From assembly GCA_002348825.1 (NCBI GenBank), contig DEBN01000129.1, forward strand, positions 29,980 to 52,539: a stretch of DNA of 22,560 nucleotides, written 5' to 3'. This document shows, in pieces, positions 9,179 to 16,678 of this stretch; the first letter of the stretch is position 1; each line of letters opens with the position of its first letter. Both the position numbers and the translations under genes were made by a program. The notes below the pieces were generated by a model, which was not told where the DNA came from, searched no databases, and saw only the letters and a program-made list of their open reading frames with translations. This DNA is from Gammaproteobacteria bacterium UBA2955 (GTDB taxonomy: Bacteria > Pseudomonadota > Gammaproteobacteria > Pseudomonadales > Azotimanducaceae).

Positions 9179-10175
9179 ATCTGCGGCAGCCCAGCGTGGG
9201 CGAAGCCGGCAATCGAGACCCAAGCAATGGCCTGCGCCAGCCTTCCGGGTCCGCGATTGGTTTGCAGACCATCGACGCGCAATCGCTGAAACCTTTGAAT
9301 TCGTCAGTCTTAGGCTGGCCAGCAGTTTATTCGTTTGGCTGCTCGTGGGCATTGCGCTGGCACTGCCCGCCGCATTGCGGCTCGCACAATTAAACTTTGT
9401 CGCGCTTGACGACGGTTGGCAGGGTCAACCCGGTCTCAGCGTGTACTTTGCAGTTGGAGCGGAGGCCGACCAATTGGCTGCTGTGGAAGCGCTGCTTCGA
9501 GAATCTCCATCGGTGGTAGCGGCGCAGCTGACCGATGCCGACCAAGCGTTACAGGAATTTATGGCCGCAAGCGCAGACTCCAGCAGTCTAACGGCTGCTC
9601 TGGAGATGCTCTCTGACAACCCGCTGCCGGCGTCACTGCAGGTCTCCGTCGCGAGCGAAATCCCGTTAGAAGACTTGGCGACGTTGCGCGCTGAGGTGCT
9701 CCAATCCGGCGGCGTCGACGATGTCATTATTGAACGCACCTGGCTTGAACGACTGCGTAATTTGACCCGGTTGGTCGAGCGTCTCGGTTTGATCCTTGGG
9801 GCGCTGTTTGCCCTAGGTGCGGTGCTGGTGACCGCGGCCTCTGTGCGGCTGGCTATTGAAAGCCGCTTGGACGCCCTGCGGGTGCTGAGTTTGGTTGGCG
9901 CAACGCGCGCACAAATTCGGCGGCCTTTTTTGTACTTTGGCGTCTTTTATGGGCTGGGCGGCGCGGTCGTTGCCGCAATGCTGTTGGCGATTACGTTGAC
10001 AGCCATAGAAGTGCCGTTAACAGAATTGCTCGGCAGCTATGATATTCCGGTGCACGTACAGGGTTTTGGCGTCGCGTTTCTGCTCGCGTTGCTGGCAGTG
10101 GGCATGCTCTTGGGGGTTATAGGCGCTTTATTGGCGGTGCGCCAGCGTATTCGCGGCGTTCAAGACGCGATTTAG
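9168..10175 (+). CDS. ftsX: Cell division protein FtsX
   Basis: FtsX is the permease-like membrane partner of FtsE. Its periplasmic loop activates cell-wall hydrolase factors such as EnvC during septation. The 335-residue protein has four predicted membrane segments at about 52-74, 206-228, 255-280 and 300-324. A periplasmic domain of roughly 130 residues lies between the first two, the FtsX topology. The cytosolic N-terminus is basic and relatively long (about 45 residues). LDALRVLSLVGATRAQIRRPFLYFG at 234-258 is the characteristic FtsX/MacB-type segment. The ATG at 9168 lies inside the end of ftsE (11-bp overlap). Its stop is 49 bp before the CIRCE site of rpoH, so read-through from ftsYEX may also feed rpoH. 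Confidence 0.95.
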   Translation: MLRESAAAQRGRSRQSRPKQWPAPAFRVRDWFADHRRAIAETFEFVSLRLASSLFVWLLVGIALALPAALRLAQLNFVALDDGWQGQPGLSVYFAVGAEADQLAAVEALLRESPSVVAAQLTDADQALQEFMAASADSSSLTAALEMLSDNPLPASLQVSVASEIPLEDLATLRAEVLQSGGVDDVIIERTWLERLRNLTRLVERLGLILGALFALGAVLVTAASVRLAIESRLDALRVLSLVGATRAQIRRPFLYFGVFYGLGGAVVAAMLLAITLTAIEVPLTELLGSYDIPVHVQGFGVAFLLALLAVGMLLGVIGALLAVRQRIRGVQDAI

Positions 10176-10191
10176 TAAGGAATAGCAGGCA

Positions 10192-10217
10192 GCTTTAAAG
10201 CCACAAGTTCGGCCGAA
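10192..10217. repeat. Two 10-bp palindromes upstream of the CIRCE site
   Basis: GCTTTAAAGC (10192-10201) and TTCGGCCGAA (10208-10217) are each perfect self-complementary 10-mers, 16 bp apart centre to centre, just before the CIRCE element. They could be operator half-sites or chance. Neither is followed by a T-run, so they do not look like a terminator of ftsX. Confidence 0.4.
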
Positions 10218-10224
10218 AAAGACA

Positions 10225-10251
10225 TTAGCACTCGACGAGATAGAGTGCTAA
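10225..10251. promoter_or_regulatory. CIRCE operator (HrcA binding site) upstream of rpoH
   Basis: TTAGCACTC (10225-10233) and GAGTGCTAA (10243-10251) are perfect 9-bp inverted arms separated by exactly 9 bp. This is the full consensus of CIRCE, the operator bound by the heat-shock repressor HrcA, which is best known from groESL and dnaK operons. It ends 31 bp before the rpoH ATG. HrcA itself is not encoded in this window. Confidence 0.93.
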
Positions 10252-10254
10252 ACT
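10225..10254 (+). promoter_or_regulatory. Possible rpoH promoter overlapping CIRCE
   Basis: TTAGCA (10225-10230) and TAAACT (10249-10254), 18 bp apart, each match four of six sigma70 consensus bases. If used, the -35, spacer and most of the -10 would lie inside the HrcA operator, so repressor binding would directly exclude RNA polymerase. The match is only moderate. Confidence 0.35.
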
Positions 10255-10282
10255 AGCGACCAAGTGTTACCGGAAGTATCAC

Positions 10283-11131
10283 ATGAGTACGAATATTATG
10301 ACCATGCCGAGTATCTCTCCAGGAGCAGATCTCGATGCGTACCTGCGAACCGTCAGCCAATTCCCGATATTGAAACCTGCGGAAGAAAAGGCGCTCGCCG
10401 AAAGATTTTTTAACGATGGCGACCTCGACGCCGCGCGGCAGTTAGTGTTGTGCCATTTACGGTTTGTTGCGCACCTAGCGCGCTCTTACCAGGGTTATGG
10501 GCTGCCGCATGCCGATCTGATTCAGGAAGGCAACGTTGGGTTGATGAAAGCGGTTAAACGCTTTGACCCATCTGTGGGTGTACGACTGATTTCGTTTGCC
10601 GTGCATTGGATCAAGGCCGAGATGCACGAGTATATTTTGCGTAATTGGCGCATTGTTAAGGTGGCGACAACTAAGGCTCAGCGTAAGTTGTTTTTTAATT
10701 TGCGCAGCGCCAAGCGTTCATTGTCCTGGCTCAGCGCCGAGGAAACGAAAGCTATTGCCCAAGACTTAGGCGTCAGCACTGAAGAAGTGAACCGCATGGA
10801 AGGGCGGCTCAGCGCCAGTGACATGGCATTCGACGGCTACGCAACCGATGACGATACGGTATCGGCACCAGTGCATTTTCTCGCGTCGGCAGCGCCGGAT
10901 CCAGCAGATCTGGTTGCAGATGCGGACTCACAGCGCGACGTGAGCCTGCGTCTAAGTGAGGGTCTAGCCAAGTTAGACGAGCGCAGTCGAGACATCTTGC
11001 AGCAGCGCTGGTTAAGCGATGCGAAGTCGACTTTGCACGAATTAGCCGCCGAATACGGCGTGTCTGCTGAGCGTATTCGACAGCTAGAAAAAAACGCAAT
11101 GAAAAAACTGAAGCTGGCCATCGCTGACTAG
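10283..11131 (+). CDS. rpoH: RNA polymerase heat-shock sigma factor RpoH (sigma 32)
   Basis: RpoH directs RNA polymerase to heat-shock promoters for chaperones and proteases. The 282-residue protein has region 2 with HLRFVAHLARSYQGYGLPHADLIQEGNVGLMKAVKRF-type sequence (residues 58-94), then SFAVHWIKAEMHEYILRNWRIVK. The diagnostic RpoH box AQRKLFFNLR is at 132-141, and the region 4 helix-turn-helix YGVSAERIRQLEKNAMKKL is near 258-276. ATG 10283 has GGAAG six bases upstream. It follows ftsX by 107 bp, the usual ftsYEX-rpoH order. The CIRCE operator in front suggests repression by HrcA, an extra layer on top of the chaperone/FtsH feedback known for RpoH. I cannot judge an mRNA thermometer by eye. 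Confidence 0.97.
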   Translation: MSTNIMTMPSISPGADLDAYLRTVSQFPILKPAEEKALAERFFNDGDLDAARQLVLCHLRFVAHLARSYQGYGLPHADLIQEGNVGLMKAVKRFDPSVGVRLISFAVHWIKAEMHEYILRNWRIVKVATTKAQRKLFFNLRSAKRSLSWLSAEETKAIAQDLGVSTEEVNRMEGRLSASDMAFDGYATDDDTVSAPVHFLASAAPDPADLVADADSQRDVSLRLSEGLAKLDERSRDILQQRWLSDAKSTLHELAAEYGVSAERIRQLEKNAMKKLKLAIAD

Positions 11132-11136
11132 CGGTT

Positions 11137-11514
11137 GTGTGGCCTAAGATTTTTCTCGCCGTCGGAGGGCTCTACGGATTGCTCGGGGTGGCTTTGGGGG
11201 CGTTTGGCGCCCACGGATTGCGCGACCGGCTCGAGGCTAGCCAGCTCAGTAGCTGGCAGACTGCCGTGCAATACCAACTTATTCATGCAATCGCTCTTAT
11301 TGTCGTTGGTGTATGGCTTTTGCATACGGGAGCCGTCGCCCTTCGCTACGCGGGAGGTCTCTTTGTCGCTGGTGTAGCCTTGTTCAGCGGTAGCATTTAT
11401 CTGCTGATATTGACCTCGGCGACATGGCTTGGCCCAGTCACTCCGCTTGGAGGAGTGGCGCTTATGGCGGGATGGCTGGGCGTGATCTATGCTGGATTTT
11501 TGGCGCAGCAATAG
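11137..11514 (+). CDS. DUF423 family small membrane protein
   Basis: This 125-residue integral membrane protein belongs to the DUF423 (YgdD-like) family, whose function is unknown. Four hydrophobic segments lie near 4-24, 44-62, 71-92 and 100-121. The family motifs are the GAFGAHGL stretch at 21-28 and TPLGGVALMAGW at 102-113. The start is GTG at 11137, 5 bp after the rpoH stop; no in-frame ATG is available and MWPKIFLAVGGLYGLLGVALGAFGAHG aligns with the family's N-terminus. It is likely translated from the rpoH transcript. The stop is followed one codon later, in the same frame, by the TTG start of trmB. Confidence 0.88.
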   Translation: MWPKIFLAVGGLYGLLGVALGAFGAHGLRDRLEASQLSSWQTAVQYQLIHAIALIVVGVWLLHTGAVALRYAGGLFVAGVALFSGSIYLLILTSATWLGPVTPLGGVALMAGWLGVIYAGFLAQQ

Positions 11515-11517
11515 CTT

Positions 11518-12216
11518 TTGTGCAACCCCAACCCCTTAAGCGAAAAGTCTAACTCGGCGGAGCACGGGTTCAGCTACATCCGCCGTCGCGGCCGCTTTAC
11601 CCCGGCCCAGTCTCGCGCTTACCAAAACCTATTCGATCGGTATCGCATATCACCGCAGGATATTGGGCGCCGCACCGAGCCGGTCGGCATGGAGATAGGC
11701 TTTGGCATGGGCGCCGAGTTACTCGGCTGGGCGCGTCAGCAACCGGCTTGGTACCTCTGTGGTGTCGAGCTCTACCAGCCCGGAATAGGCGCCATGCTGA
11801 CACGCCTCCACAATCAGCAACTTGGGAATGTTGGCGTAGTGGACCAACCTGCCCAGCAGGTGCTGGCAGCGTTGCCTGAACAAAGTCTGAGCGAGGTGCG
11901 AATCTTTTTTCCGGACCCGTGGCCGAAAAAACGGCATTTTAAACGTCGTTTGATTCAGGCCGAATTTTTACGACAGATGGGTCGGGTTATGAAAGCGGAT
12001 TCGCTCATTCGGCTTGCGACGGATTGGGCACCTTATGGACAGTGGATGGTCGAGCAATTCGCTCAGGTCAGCGTGTTTAAATTAATTGACGACCGGATAC
12101 GCCGTGCTGATGCATCGAGCGCCGCGGTGGTTCGCGGCACCACCAAATTTGAAGCAAGAGGCGAGCGGCTAGGCCACGACATTCGCGATCTGGTGTATGA
12201 AAGAAAGCCGATCTAG
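11518..12216 (+). CDS. trmB: tRNA (guanine-N7-)-methyltransferase
   Basis: TrmB methylates G46 in the variable loop of tRNAs using S-adenosylmethionine. The 232-residue protein shows the SAM-binding EIGFGMGAELLGWA near 59-72, the hallmark RIFFPDPWPKKRHFKRRLIQ, ATDWAPYGQWM, and the C-terminal TKFEARGERLGHDIRDLVYE. All are typical of TrmB. The apparent start is TTG at 11518. It is the only standard start between the DUF423 stop and the conserved region and has no clear ribosome binding site, so coupling to the upstream gene is likely. It ends 3 bp from the stop of the convergent hemW. Confidence 0.95.
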   Translation: MCNPNPLSEKSNSAEHGFSYIRRRGRFTPAQSRAYQNLFDRYRISPQDIGRRTEPVGMEIGFGMGAELLGWARQQPAWYLCGVELYQPGIGAMLTRLHNQQLGNVGVVDQPAQQVLAALPEQSLSEVRIFFPDPWPKKRHFKRRLIQAEFLRQMGRVMKADSLIRLATDWAPYGQWMVEQFAQVSVFKLIDDRIRRADASSAAVVRGTTKFEARGERLGHDIRDLVYERKPI

Positions 12217-12225
12217 CCGCTAGAT
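12211..12225. repeat. Inverted repeat holding both stops of convergent trmB and hemW
   Basis: ATCTAG and CTAGAT flank CCG as a perfect 6-3-6 inverted repeat. The TAG stop of trmB lies in the left arm and that of hemW in the right arm. The stem is short and AT-rich and has no T-run, so it is a weak candidate for a bidirectional terminator. Confidence 0.45.
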
Positions 12226-13347
12226 AAAAGCCTGCAAGACAGAGTCGAGGTAGCGCAGGCCTTGCGCGGTGGTGCTGCAGCGCTGTGTTTCAACCAGATT
12301 TTGTTCCACGAGTCGCGACCACTGAGCTGCTAGGGCGCTTTGTGCTAGCCCGGTATGCCCTTCGAACAATGCCCAATCAACACCATCAACCAAGCGCAGT
12401 GCGTTCATCATAAATTCTAAGACAATTTCGTCCGGATCGACGCTGTGCTCGACGGATGCGCTAGGGTCAGCTAGATATAATCTTGGCTGACTCACTTTAC
12501 GAACCCGCATAGGGTGCAATACGCGATCACGTTGGCAGGACCGCTTGCCATGAGCGCCGGCACCCAAGCCCAGGTAGTCACCGAATTGCCAGTAATTCAC
12601 ATTGTGTTGGCATTGCCGGCTTACCTGCGCGAACGCAGAAATCTCGTAACGCTTAAAACCACACTCCTCTAACAGCTGCAGACCCGCAGTTTCGATGGCA
12701 TAGATTGCCTGCTCCACAGGCAATATGGGCGTGCGTCTGGCGAATTCGGTTTTTGCCTCTATCGTCAGCTGGTACCAAGAAATATGTTCGGGCTGTAATT
12801 CGATTGCGCAACGTAGGTCCTGTAGAGCCGCGTCGACCGTTTGTCCGGGTAGCCCCCACATAACATCGAGGTTAATGTTGTCGAAGCCCGCCGCGCGGGC
12901 CCTCTTGAAAGCGGTGACGATATCGGCGCTTTCATGCACCCTACCGAGCTTGCTCAATTGTTGGTCGTCGAATGATTGTGCGCCGATAGACAGTCGATTA
13001 ACGCCGGATTTTCGACTGTCCTCAAAGTTCATATATTCGTGGCTGCCAGGATTTACCTCCAAAGTGATCTCTGCGTGCTTGTCTATCGGCAGCGAATCCA
13101 ACAATTTAGCAACGTGAATCGGCAGCATCAGGCTGGGTGTGCCGCCGCCGAAGAAAACGCTGTGGAAGCTGTCTCCCGGTCGTTGTTGTGCCTCCCAGTC
13201 GGATAATAGTGCCGCACAATAGGCCGCCTGATCGATCTCACCCTTTATGGGGTGAGAATTAAAATCGCAATAAGGGCATTTCCTGATGCACCAAGGGTAG
13301 TGAATGTATAGCCCTGGGTTTTTTAGCATAACGCTAGGTGTAGTCAT
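12220..13347 (-). CDS. hemW: HemW-type radical SAM heme chaperone (HemN-like)
   Basis: HemW is a radical SAM protein related to oxygen-independent coproporphyrinogen oxidase HemN. It binds and inserts heme rather than oxidising coproporphyrinogen. The 375-residue product has the iron-sulfur motif with Cys20, Cys24 and Cys27, followed by DF as in HemW (HemN has a further Cys there). GGGTPS is at 67-72, and RLSIGAQSFDD and MWGLPGQT follow. The frame stays open upstream into rdgB, but that part is a shadow. ATG 13347 overlaps rdgB by 14 bp. ATG 13329 (residue 7), 4 bp after the rdgB stop, is an equally good start. It is last in the yggS-to-hemW operon. Confidence 0.93.
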   Translation of the reverse strand: MTTPSVMLKNPGLYIHYPWCIRKCPYCDFNSHPIKGEIDQAAYCAALLSDWEAQQRPGDSFHSVFFGGGTPSLMLPIHVAKLLDSLPIDKHAEITLEVNPGSHEYMNFEDSRKSGVNRLSIGAQSFDDQQLSKLGRVHESADIVTAFKRARAAGFDNINLDVMWGLPGQTVDAALQDLRCAIELQPEHISWYQLTIEAKTEFARRTPILPVEQAIYAIETAGLQLLEECGFKRYEISAFAQVSRQCQHNVNYWQFGDYLGLGAGAHGKRSCQRDRVLHPMRVRKVSQPRLYLADPSASVEHSVDPDEIVLEFMMNALRLVDGVDWALFEGHTGLAQSALAAQWSRLVEQNLVETQRCSTTAQGLRYLDSVLQAFI

Positions 13348-13921
13348 GCAATCGCGATAAGAGCGTTCGACAAGCTTTGCCGCGATGACTGAGTTGATTT
13401 TTAACATCGGGCAGCAATTCGGCGGCTGTCGCGTTTTGCTCAGACACGTAGAACAACGGGTCGTAGCCAAACCCCTTTGCGCCCCTGGGTTGACTAAGTA
13501 TTTCGCCGCGCCAGTGCCCAAAGGCAATGATGGGTGTTGGATCTGTTGCGCTTTGCATGAACGTCATGCAGCAGAGGAAGAAGGCTCGACGGTCGTCGCA
13601 CTGGGCCATTTGCGCAAGTAATTTTCGATTGTTGTCGGCGTCATCGGCGTGTTCACCAGCGTAGCGCGCTGAGTAGACACCAGGTTCGCCCTTCAACGCA
13701 GGCACCACCAGTCCGCTGTCATCCGCTATTGCAGGCAACCCAGTTGCTGCCGCTGCTGCTCGACATTTTATGAGCGCATTCTCAACAAATGTGGTTGCCG
13801 TTTCTGCAGCACTCTGCAGGCCGAAATCTTTTAGGCTTTTCAGCTCTATGCTTACGGGCGCGAGGAGTTGTTGCATCTCTGCAACCTTGCCCGCGTTGCC
13901 GCTGGCAAAGACCACCAGCAT
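13334..13921 (-). CDS. rdgB: XTP/dITP pyrophosphatase (RdgB/HAM1)
   Basis: RdgB hydrolyses inosine, xanthosine and related non-canonical purine triphosphates to monophosphates, keeping them out of DNA and RNA. The 195-residue protein starts MLVVFASGNAGKVAEM, the usual substrate-binding opening. It has FVENALIKCRAA, ADDSGL with the metal-binding acids, GEPGVYSARYAG, GFGYDPLF and the C-terminal SHRGKA. GAKGFGYDP replaces the common GxGGFGYDP. ATG 13921 overlaps the stop of the DUF4426 gene by one base (TGATG), so translation is coupled. Downstream it overlaps or abuts hemW, the same order as in E. coli and Pseudomonas. Confidence 0.96.
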   Translation of the reverse strand: MLVVFASGNAGKVAEMQQLLAPVSIELKSLKDFGLQSAAETATTFVENALIKCRAAAAATGLPAIADDSGLVVPALKGEPGVYSARYAGEHADDADNNRKLLAQMAQCDDRRAFFLCCMTFMQSATDPTPIIAFGHWRGEILSQPRGAKGFGYDPLFYVSEQNATAAELLPDVKNQLSHRGKACRTLLSRLHDYT

Positions 13922-14388
13922 CAGTCTTCCAAATACATTTTTTGATTAAAGTTGATTTGGCCCCGACGCCCCGACGCCAACGTCACCTCGAGGGTGACTC
14001 TTTGCGTATCCTCATCGGAGTGCAGCAGTTCGGCCAGATAGTAAATGGCGTCGCCCTCTTGCACTTGCCGGAAGTCAAAATTTTGGGTCTGGCCCAACAA
14101 ATTCCTGCTGCTCCCGCTTATATTTGCGGTAACTGCTTGTTTGTCTTTGTTGAGGACCGACACATTGATCAATGCCCGATTGCGCGCGCGTGCCACTTGG
14201 TATTGATCTGCAATCTCGGACTCGAGAAACGTCGTGGGGATAATGATGTAGTGGACTTCATGATCGGCAAATCGGTGAACTTGCTCTGCGTGGCTGTGGG
14301 CGCAGCTCAATGCAAAGCAGCAGCCAATAATCGCGGCTGCCCATAGACGCCCACTCCCAAATCGTTGTTTGACTGCGTTGTGCGTCAT
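13921..14388 (-). CDS. DUF4426 family exported protein
   Basis: The function is unknown. The 155-residue protein matches the DUF4426 family known from Pseudomonas-type gammaproteobacteria, with ALINVSVLNKDKQAV, GSSRNLLGQTQNFDFRQVQEGDAIYYLAE-type sequence at 82-121, and a C-terminal beta-rich end QINFNQKMYLED. A signal peptide is visible: basic residues, then a hydrophobic core near 16-28 and a likely cleavage after SHA (about residue 34), so it should act in the periplasm. It sits between metW and rdgB, as in Pseudomonas, overlapping metW by 4 bp (ATGA) and rdgB by 1 bp. The link to methionine synthesis is positional only. Confidence 0.85.
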   Translation of the reverse strand: MTHNAVKQRFGSGRLWAAAIIGCCFALSCAHSHAEQVHRFADHEVHYIIIPTTFLESEIADQYQVARARNRALINVSVLNKDKQAVTANISGSSRNLLGQTQNFDFRQVQEGDAIYYLAELLHSDEDTQRVTLEVTLASGRRGQINFNQKMYLED

Positions 14389-14981
14389 GTCGTTCGCCCC
14401 AGATGATAAAAACCGTAACTGCCGAAAAGATTAGGCGCTAAATTGATCAGTGAGCGCTCGTTATGATGCCGATTCACAACCCGGCGCTGCAGGATGAGCA
14501 TGTTTAGGTGTGCGCACAGCGCTTCGAAGTCATTAAACGTACACAGATGTATGTTCGGCGTGTCATACCAGCGGTGTGGCAGATGCGCAGATACGGGCAT
14601 TTTACCGCTGGCCGCGAGATGCAGTCGGCAGCGCCAGTGACCGAAATTTGGAAATGTCACCACGCACTCGCGCCCCACTCTGAGCATTTCTTGAAGCAGA
14701 AGCAGCGGGTTGTGCACCGACTGTATGGTCTCAGTCATAATCACCATATCGAAACTGTCGTCCTGAAAGTTTCCTAGCCCCTCATCGAGATCCTGTTCGA
14801 TAACGTTCACGCCCTTGGCCAGACACAGCCCGATGTTTTCTGCATCTTTATCCAGGCCATAGCCGATCACTGATTTGTGTTGCTGCAAGTTGTGCAATAA
14901 CTCGCCGTCGCCGCAACCGAGATCGAGAACCCGAGCGTCTGTTTGAATGAGGTTAGCGACAAGCTCTAGGTCTGGACGCAT
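14385..14981 (-). CDS. metW: MetW, methionine biosynthesis partner of MetX
   Basis: MetW is a small SAM-methyltransferase-fold protein that occurs as a pair with MetX and is needed for homoserine acylation in several proteobacteria. The 198-residue protein opens with MRPDLELVANLI and has the fold's motif I, VLDLGCGDGELL, at about residues 18-29. It also has the MetW signatures MTETIQSVHNPLLLLQEMLRVGRE and TFPNFGHWRCRLHL, and ends SLINLAPNLFGSYGFYHLG. It starts 3 bp after the metX stop and overlaps the DUF4426 gene by 4 bp (ATGA). Whether it methylates anything is not established here. Confidence 0.95.
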   Translation of the reverse strand: MRPDLELVANLIQTDARVLDLGCGDGELLHNLQQHKSVIGYGLDKDAENIGLCLAKGVNVIEQDLDEGLGNFQDDSFDMVIMTETIQSVHNPLLLLQEMLRVGRECVVTFPNFGHWRCRLHLAASGKMPVSAHLPHRWYDTPNIHLCTFNDFEALCAHLNMLILQRRVVNRHHNERSLINLAPNLFGSYGFYHLGRTT

Positions 14982-14984
14982 AAG

Positions 14985-16142
14985 TCAGTGATTCCATTGC
15001 TCTGTTGCGCGGCTAAGGGCGTGGTTCAAATAGGCCTGAAGGGCAGATGTGTAGCGTGGTATCGGCAACAAGAATGAATCGTGGCCGTGCTCTGATTCGA
15101 TCACTGCCGCAGCGACATCTTTTCCTGCAGCGATCAATGCGTCGACAATCTCTTTCGAGCGCTCCGGCGAGAAGCGCCAATCGCTGGTAAACGACATCAC
15201 TAAAAAGCGAGCCTTCGCATGATTAAGGGCCGCAACCAAATCGCCATCGGTTTCGCGCGCAGGGTCAAAATAGTCGAGTGCCCTGGTCATAAGCAGGTAG
15301 GTGTTTGCATCGAATCGCTGAGTAAACGAACGCCCTTGGTGGTGCAGATAGCTTTCGACCTGAAACTCAACATCCTGGTCTTTGTCGATATCCCCGGACT
15401 TCAGTTCGCGCCCGAAGCGGCTTGCCATACCGTCATCTGATAAATACGTCACGTGACCAATCATGCGCGCCAGCATAAGCCCATGGTCCGGGTTGGTATC
15501 CTCTAAGCGGTAGCGTCCCGCACGATACTCTGGATCGGAAGTGATCGCCTGGCGCGCAATTTCGTTGAACGCAATGTTTTGAGCGGTGAGTTTTGCAGCT
15601 GTAGCGATTAACACGGCATTCTCCACGCGCTCTGGAAAATCAATACTCCACTGCAACGCTTGCATGCCGCCGAGGCTGCCACCGATAACGGCTAAGAAAC
15701 GCTCGATCTGTAAATGTTCGGCTAACAGCATCTGGCTGGCTACCCAGTCTTTCACAACCACTTGAGGAAAGTCAGGGCCGAAAGGTTCTTGGGTAGAGGG
15801 ATCAATGGATTCTGGGCCGGTGCTGCCATGGCAGCCGCCGAGATTATTGACGCTCACGATAAACAGTTTGTCAGTGTCCATTGCTTTGCCGGGACCAATG
15901 CAACTGTCCCACCAGCCTGGCTTAGTATCCGCGCTGTCGTGATAGCCGGCGGCGTGATGGTGGCCGGACAGGGCATGACAGATCAGCACTGCATTGCTCG
16001 CGGTAGCGTTTAGGTTCCCGTAGGTTTCATAGACTAAATCGAAACCCTCCAATGCGCCGCCGTTCTGCAGCACGAATGGCTCTGGGTAATGGAATACGCT
16101 CGGAGTAACTACGCCGACATTGTCAGAGGTATGTGTACTCAT
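14985..16142 (-). CDS. metX: Homoserine O-acyltransferase MetX (probably succinyltransferase)
   Basis: MetX acylates homoserine at the start of methionine synthesis. The 385-residue alpha/beta-hydrolase has the nucleophile Ser156 in [13 protein letters not shown], with Asp321 ([10 protein letters not shown]) and His354 ([10 protein letters not shown]) completing the triad. It also has [24 protein letters not shown] and the [13 protein letters not shown] segment. Pairing with metW in a gammaproteobacterium favours succinyl-CoA over acetyl-CoA as donor. That is inferred from context, since acyl specificity in this family depends on a few residues I cannot assign with certainty. It overlaps yggT by 4 bp (ATGA) and lies mid-operon, so no metX-specific riboswitch is visible. 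Confidence 0.95.
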   Translation of the reverse strand: MSTHTSDNVGVVTPSVFHYPEPFVLQNGGALEGFDLVYETYGNLNATASNAVLICHALSGHHHAAGYHDSADTKPGWWDSCIGPGKAMDTDKLFIVSVNNLGGCHGSTGPESIDPSTQEPFGPDFPQVVVKDWVASQMLLAEHLQIERFLAVIGGSLGGMQALQWSIDFPERVENAVLIATAAKLTAQNIAFNEIARQAITSDPEYRAGRYRLEDTNPDHGLMLARMIGHVTYLSDDGMASRFGRELKSGDIDKDQDVEFQVESYLHHQGRSFTQRFDANTYLLMTRALDYFDPARETDGDLVAALNHAKARFLVMSFTSDWRFSPERSKEIVDALIAAGKDVAAAVIESEHGHDSFLLPIPRYTSALQAYLNHALSRATEQWNH

Positions 16143-16678
16143 AAGGTAAAGGACACTGTCCGCAATGCGTCCTGCAGAAGCGACAGCAGCAGTAGGGCGA
16201 CAATTGGCGAAAAGTCCAGGGGCCCCAAAGTCGGGAGGGTTTTTCGCAGCGGACCCAATAGAGGATTAAGGAGTTGGTCGAGCAATCCAATTACTGGGTG
16301 GTAAGAGCCTTGGTTAATAAAACTCACCACCACCACGATTAAGATGGACCACCAATAAAAATCCACCCAGGCCAACGCTGTACGTACCGCGCCGATGCTG
16401 AGCGCCTGCAGTATATCGGCGTTGCCTAAAGTGACCACGTAGACAAACAGTACTCCCGTGGCCCAAGCGAGTGCCAGTGAAGCTAAATCCCAGCGTCCGG
16501 TGTTGGGCAATAATTTACGTAACGGCTTAGCGAAAGGATCGCTGCCTTTTACTACTGCTTGGCTCAGCGGGTTAAAACGATCGGCATCGACCGCTTGCAG
16601 CAAGAAGCGCAATAGAAACAGTAAGGTGACGAGGCGCAACGCGAGGTCGATAAAGGCGTACAGCGATTGTCCGATCAT
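16139..16678 (-). CDS. yggT: YggT family membrane protein
   Basis: This 179-residue inner-membrane protein is of the YggT family. Proposed roles include envelope or osmotic stress functions, but the molecular activity is not settled. It shows the family's internal duplication. Each half has a hydrophobic helix pair and an NPL/HPV...PL(R)KxLP element: FNPLSQ...KPLRKLLP at 35-58 and [23 protein letters not shown] at 127-149. Hydrophobic segments lie near 5-28, 64-84, 100-120 and 157-170. It overlaps proC by 4 bp and metX by 4 bp (both ATGA type), so it is firmly part of the operon. The yggS-proC-yggT order is widespread. Confidence 0.93.
   Translation of the reverse strand: MIGQSLYAFIDLALRLVTLLFLLRFLLQAVDADRFNPLSQAVVKGSDPFAKPLRKLLPNTGRWDLASLALAWATGVLFVYVVTLGNADILQALSIGAVRTALAWVDFYWWSILIVVVVSFINQGSYHPVIGLLDQLLNPLLGPLRKTLPTLGPLDFSPIVALLLLSLLQDALRTVSFTL

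Noticed and set aside
13348..13527. 60-codon upstream extension of hemW
   Set aside because: It reads across rdgB in another frame and has no similarity to HemW N-termini.
13789..14346. 185-residue plus-strand frame opposite rdgB and the DUF4426 gene
   Set aside because: It is antisense to two recognised, translationally coupled genes, with no ribosome binding site or motif.
14982..14984. SAM or other riboswitch controlling metX-metW
   Set aside because: metX starts inside yggT and metW follows after 3 bp, so there is no leader in which a riboswitch could fold.
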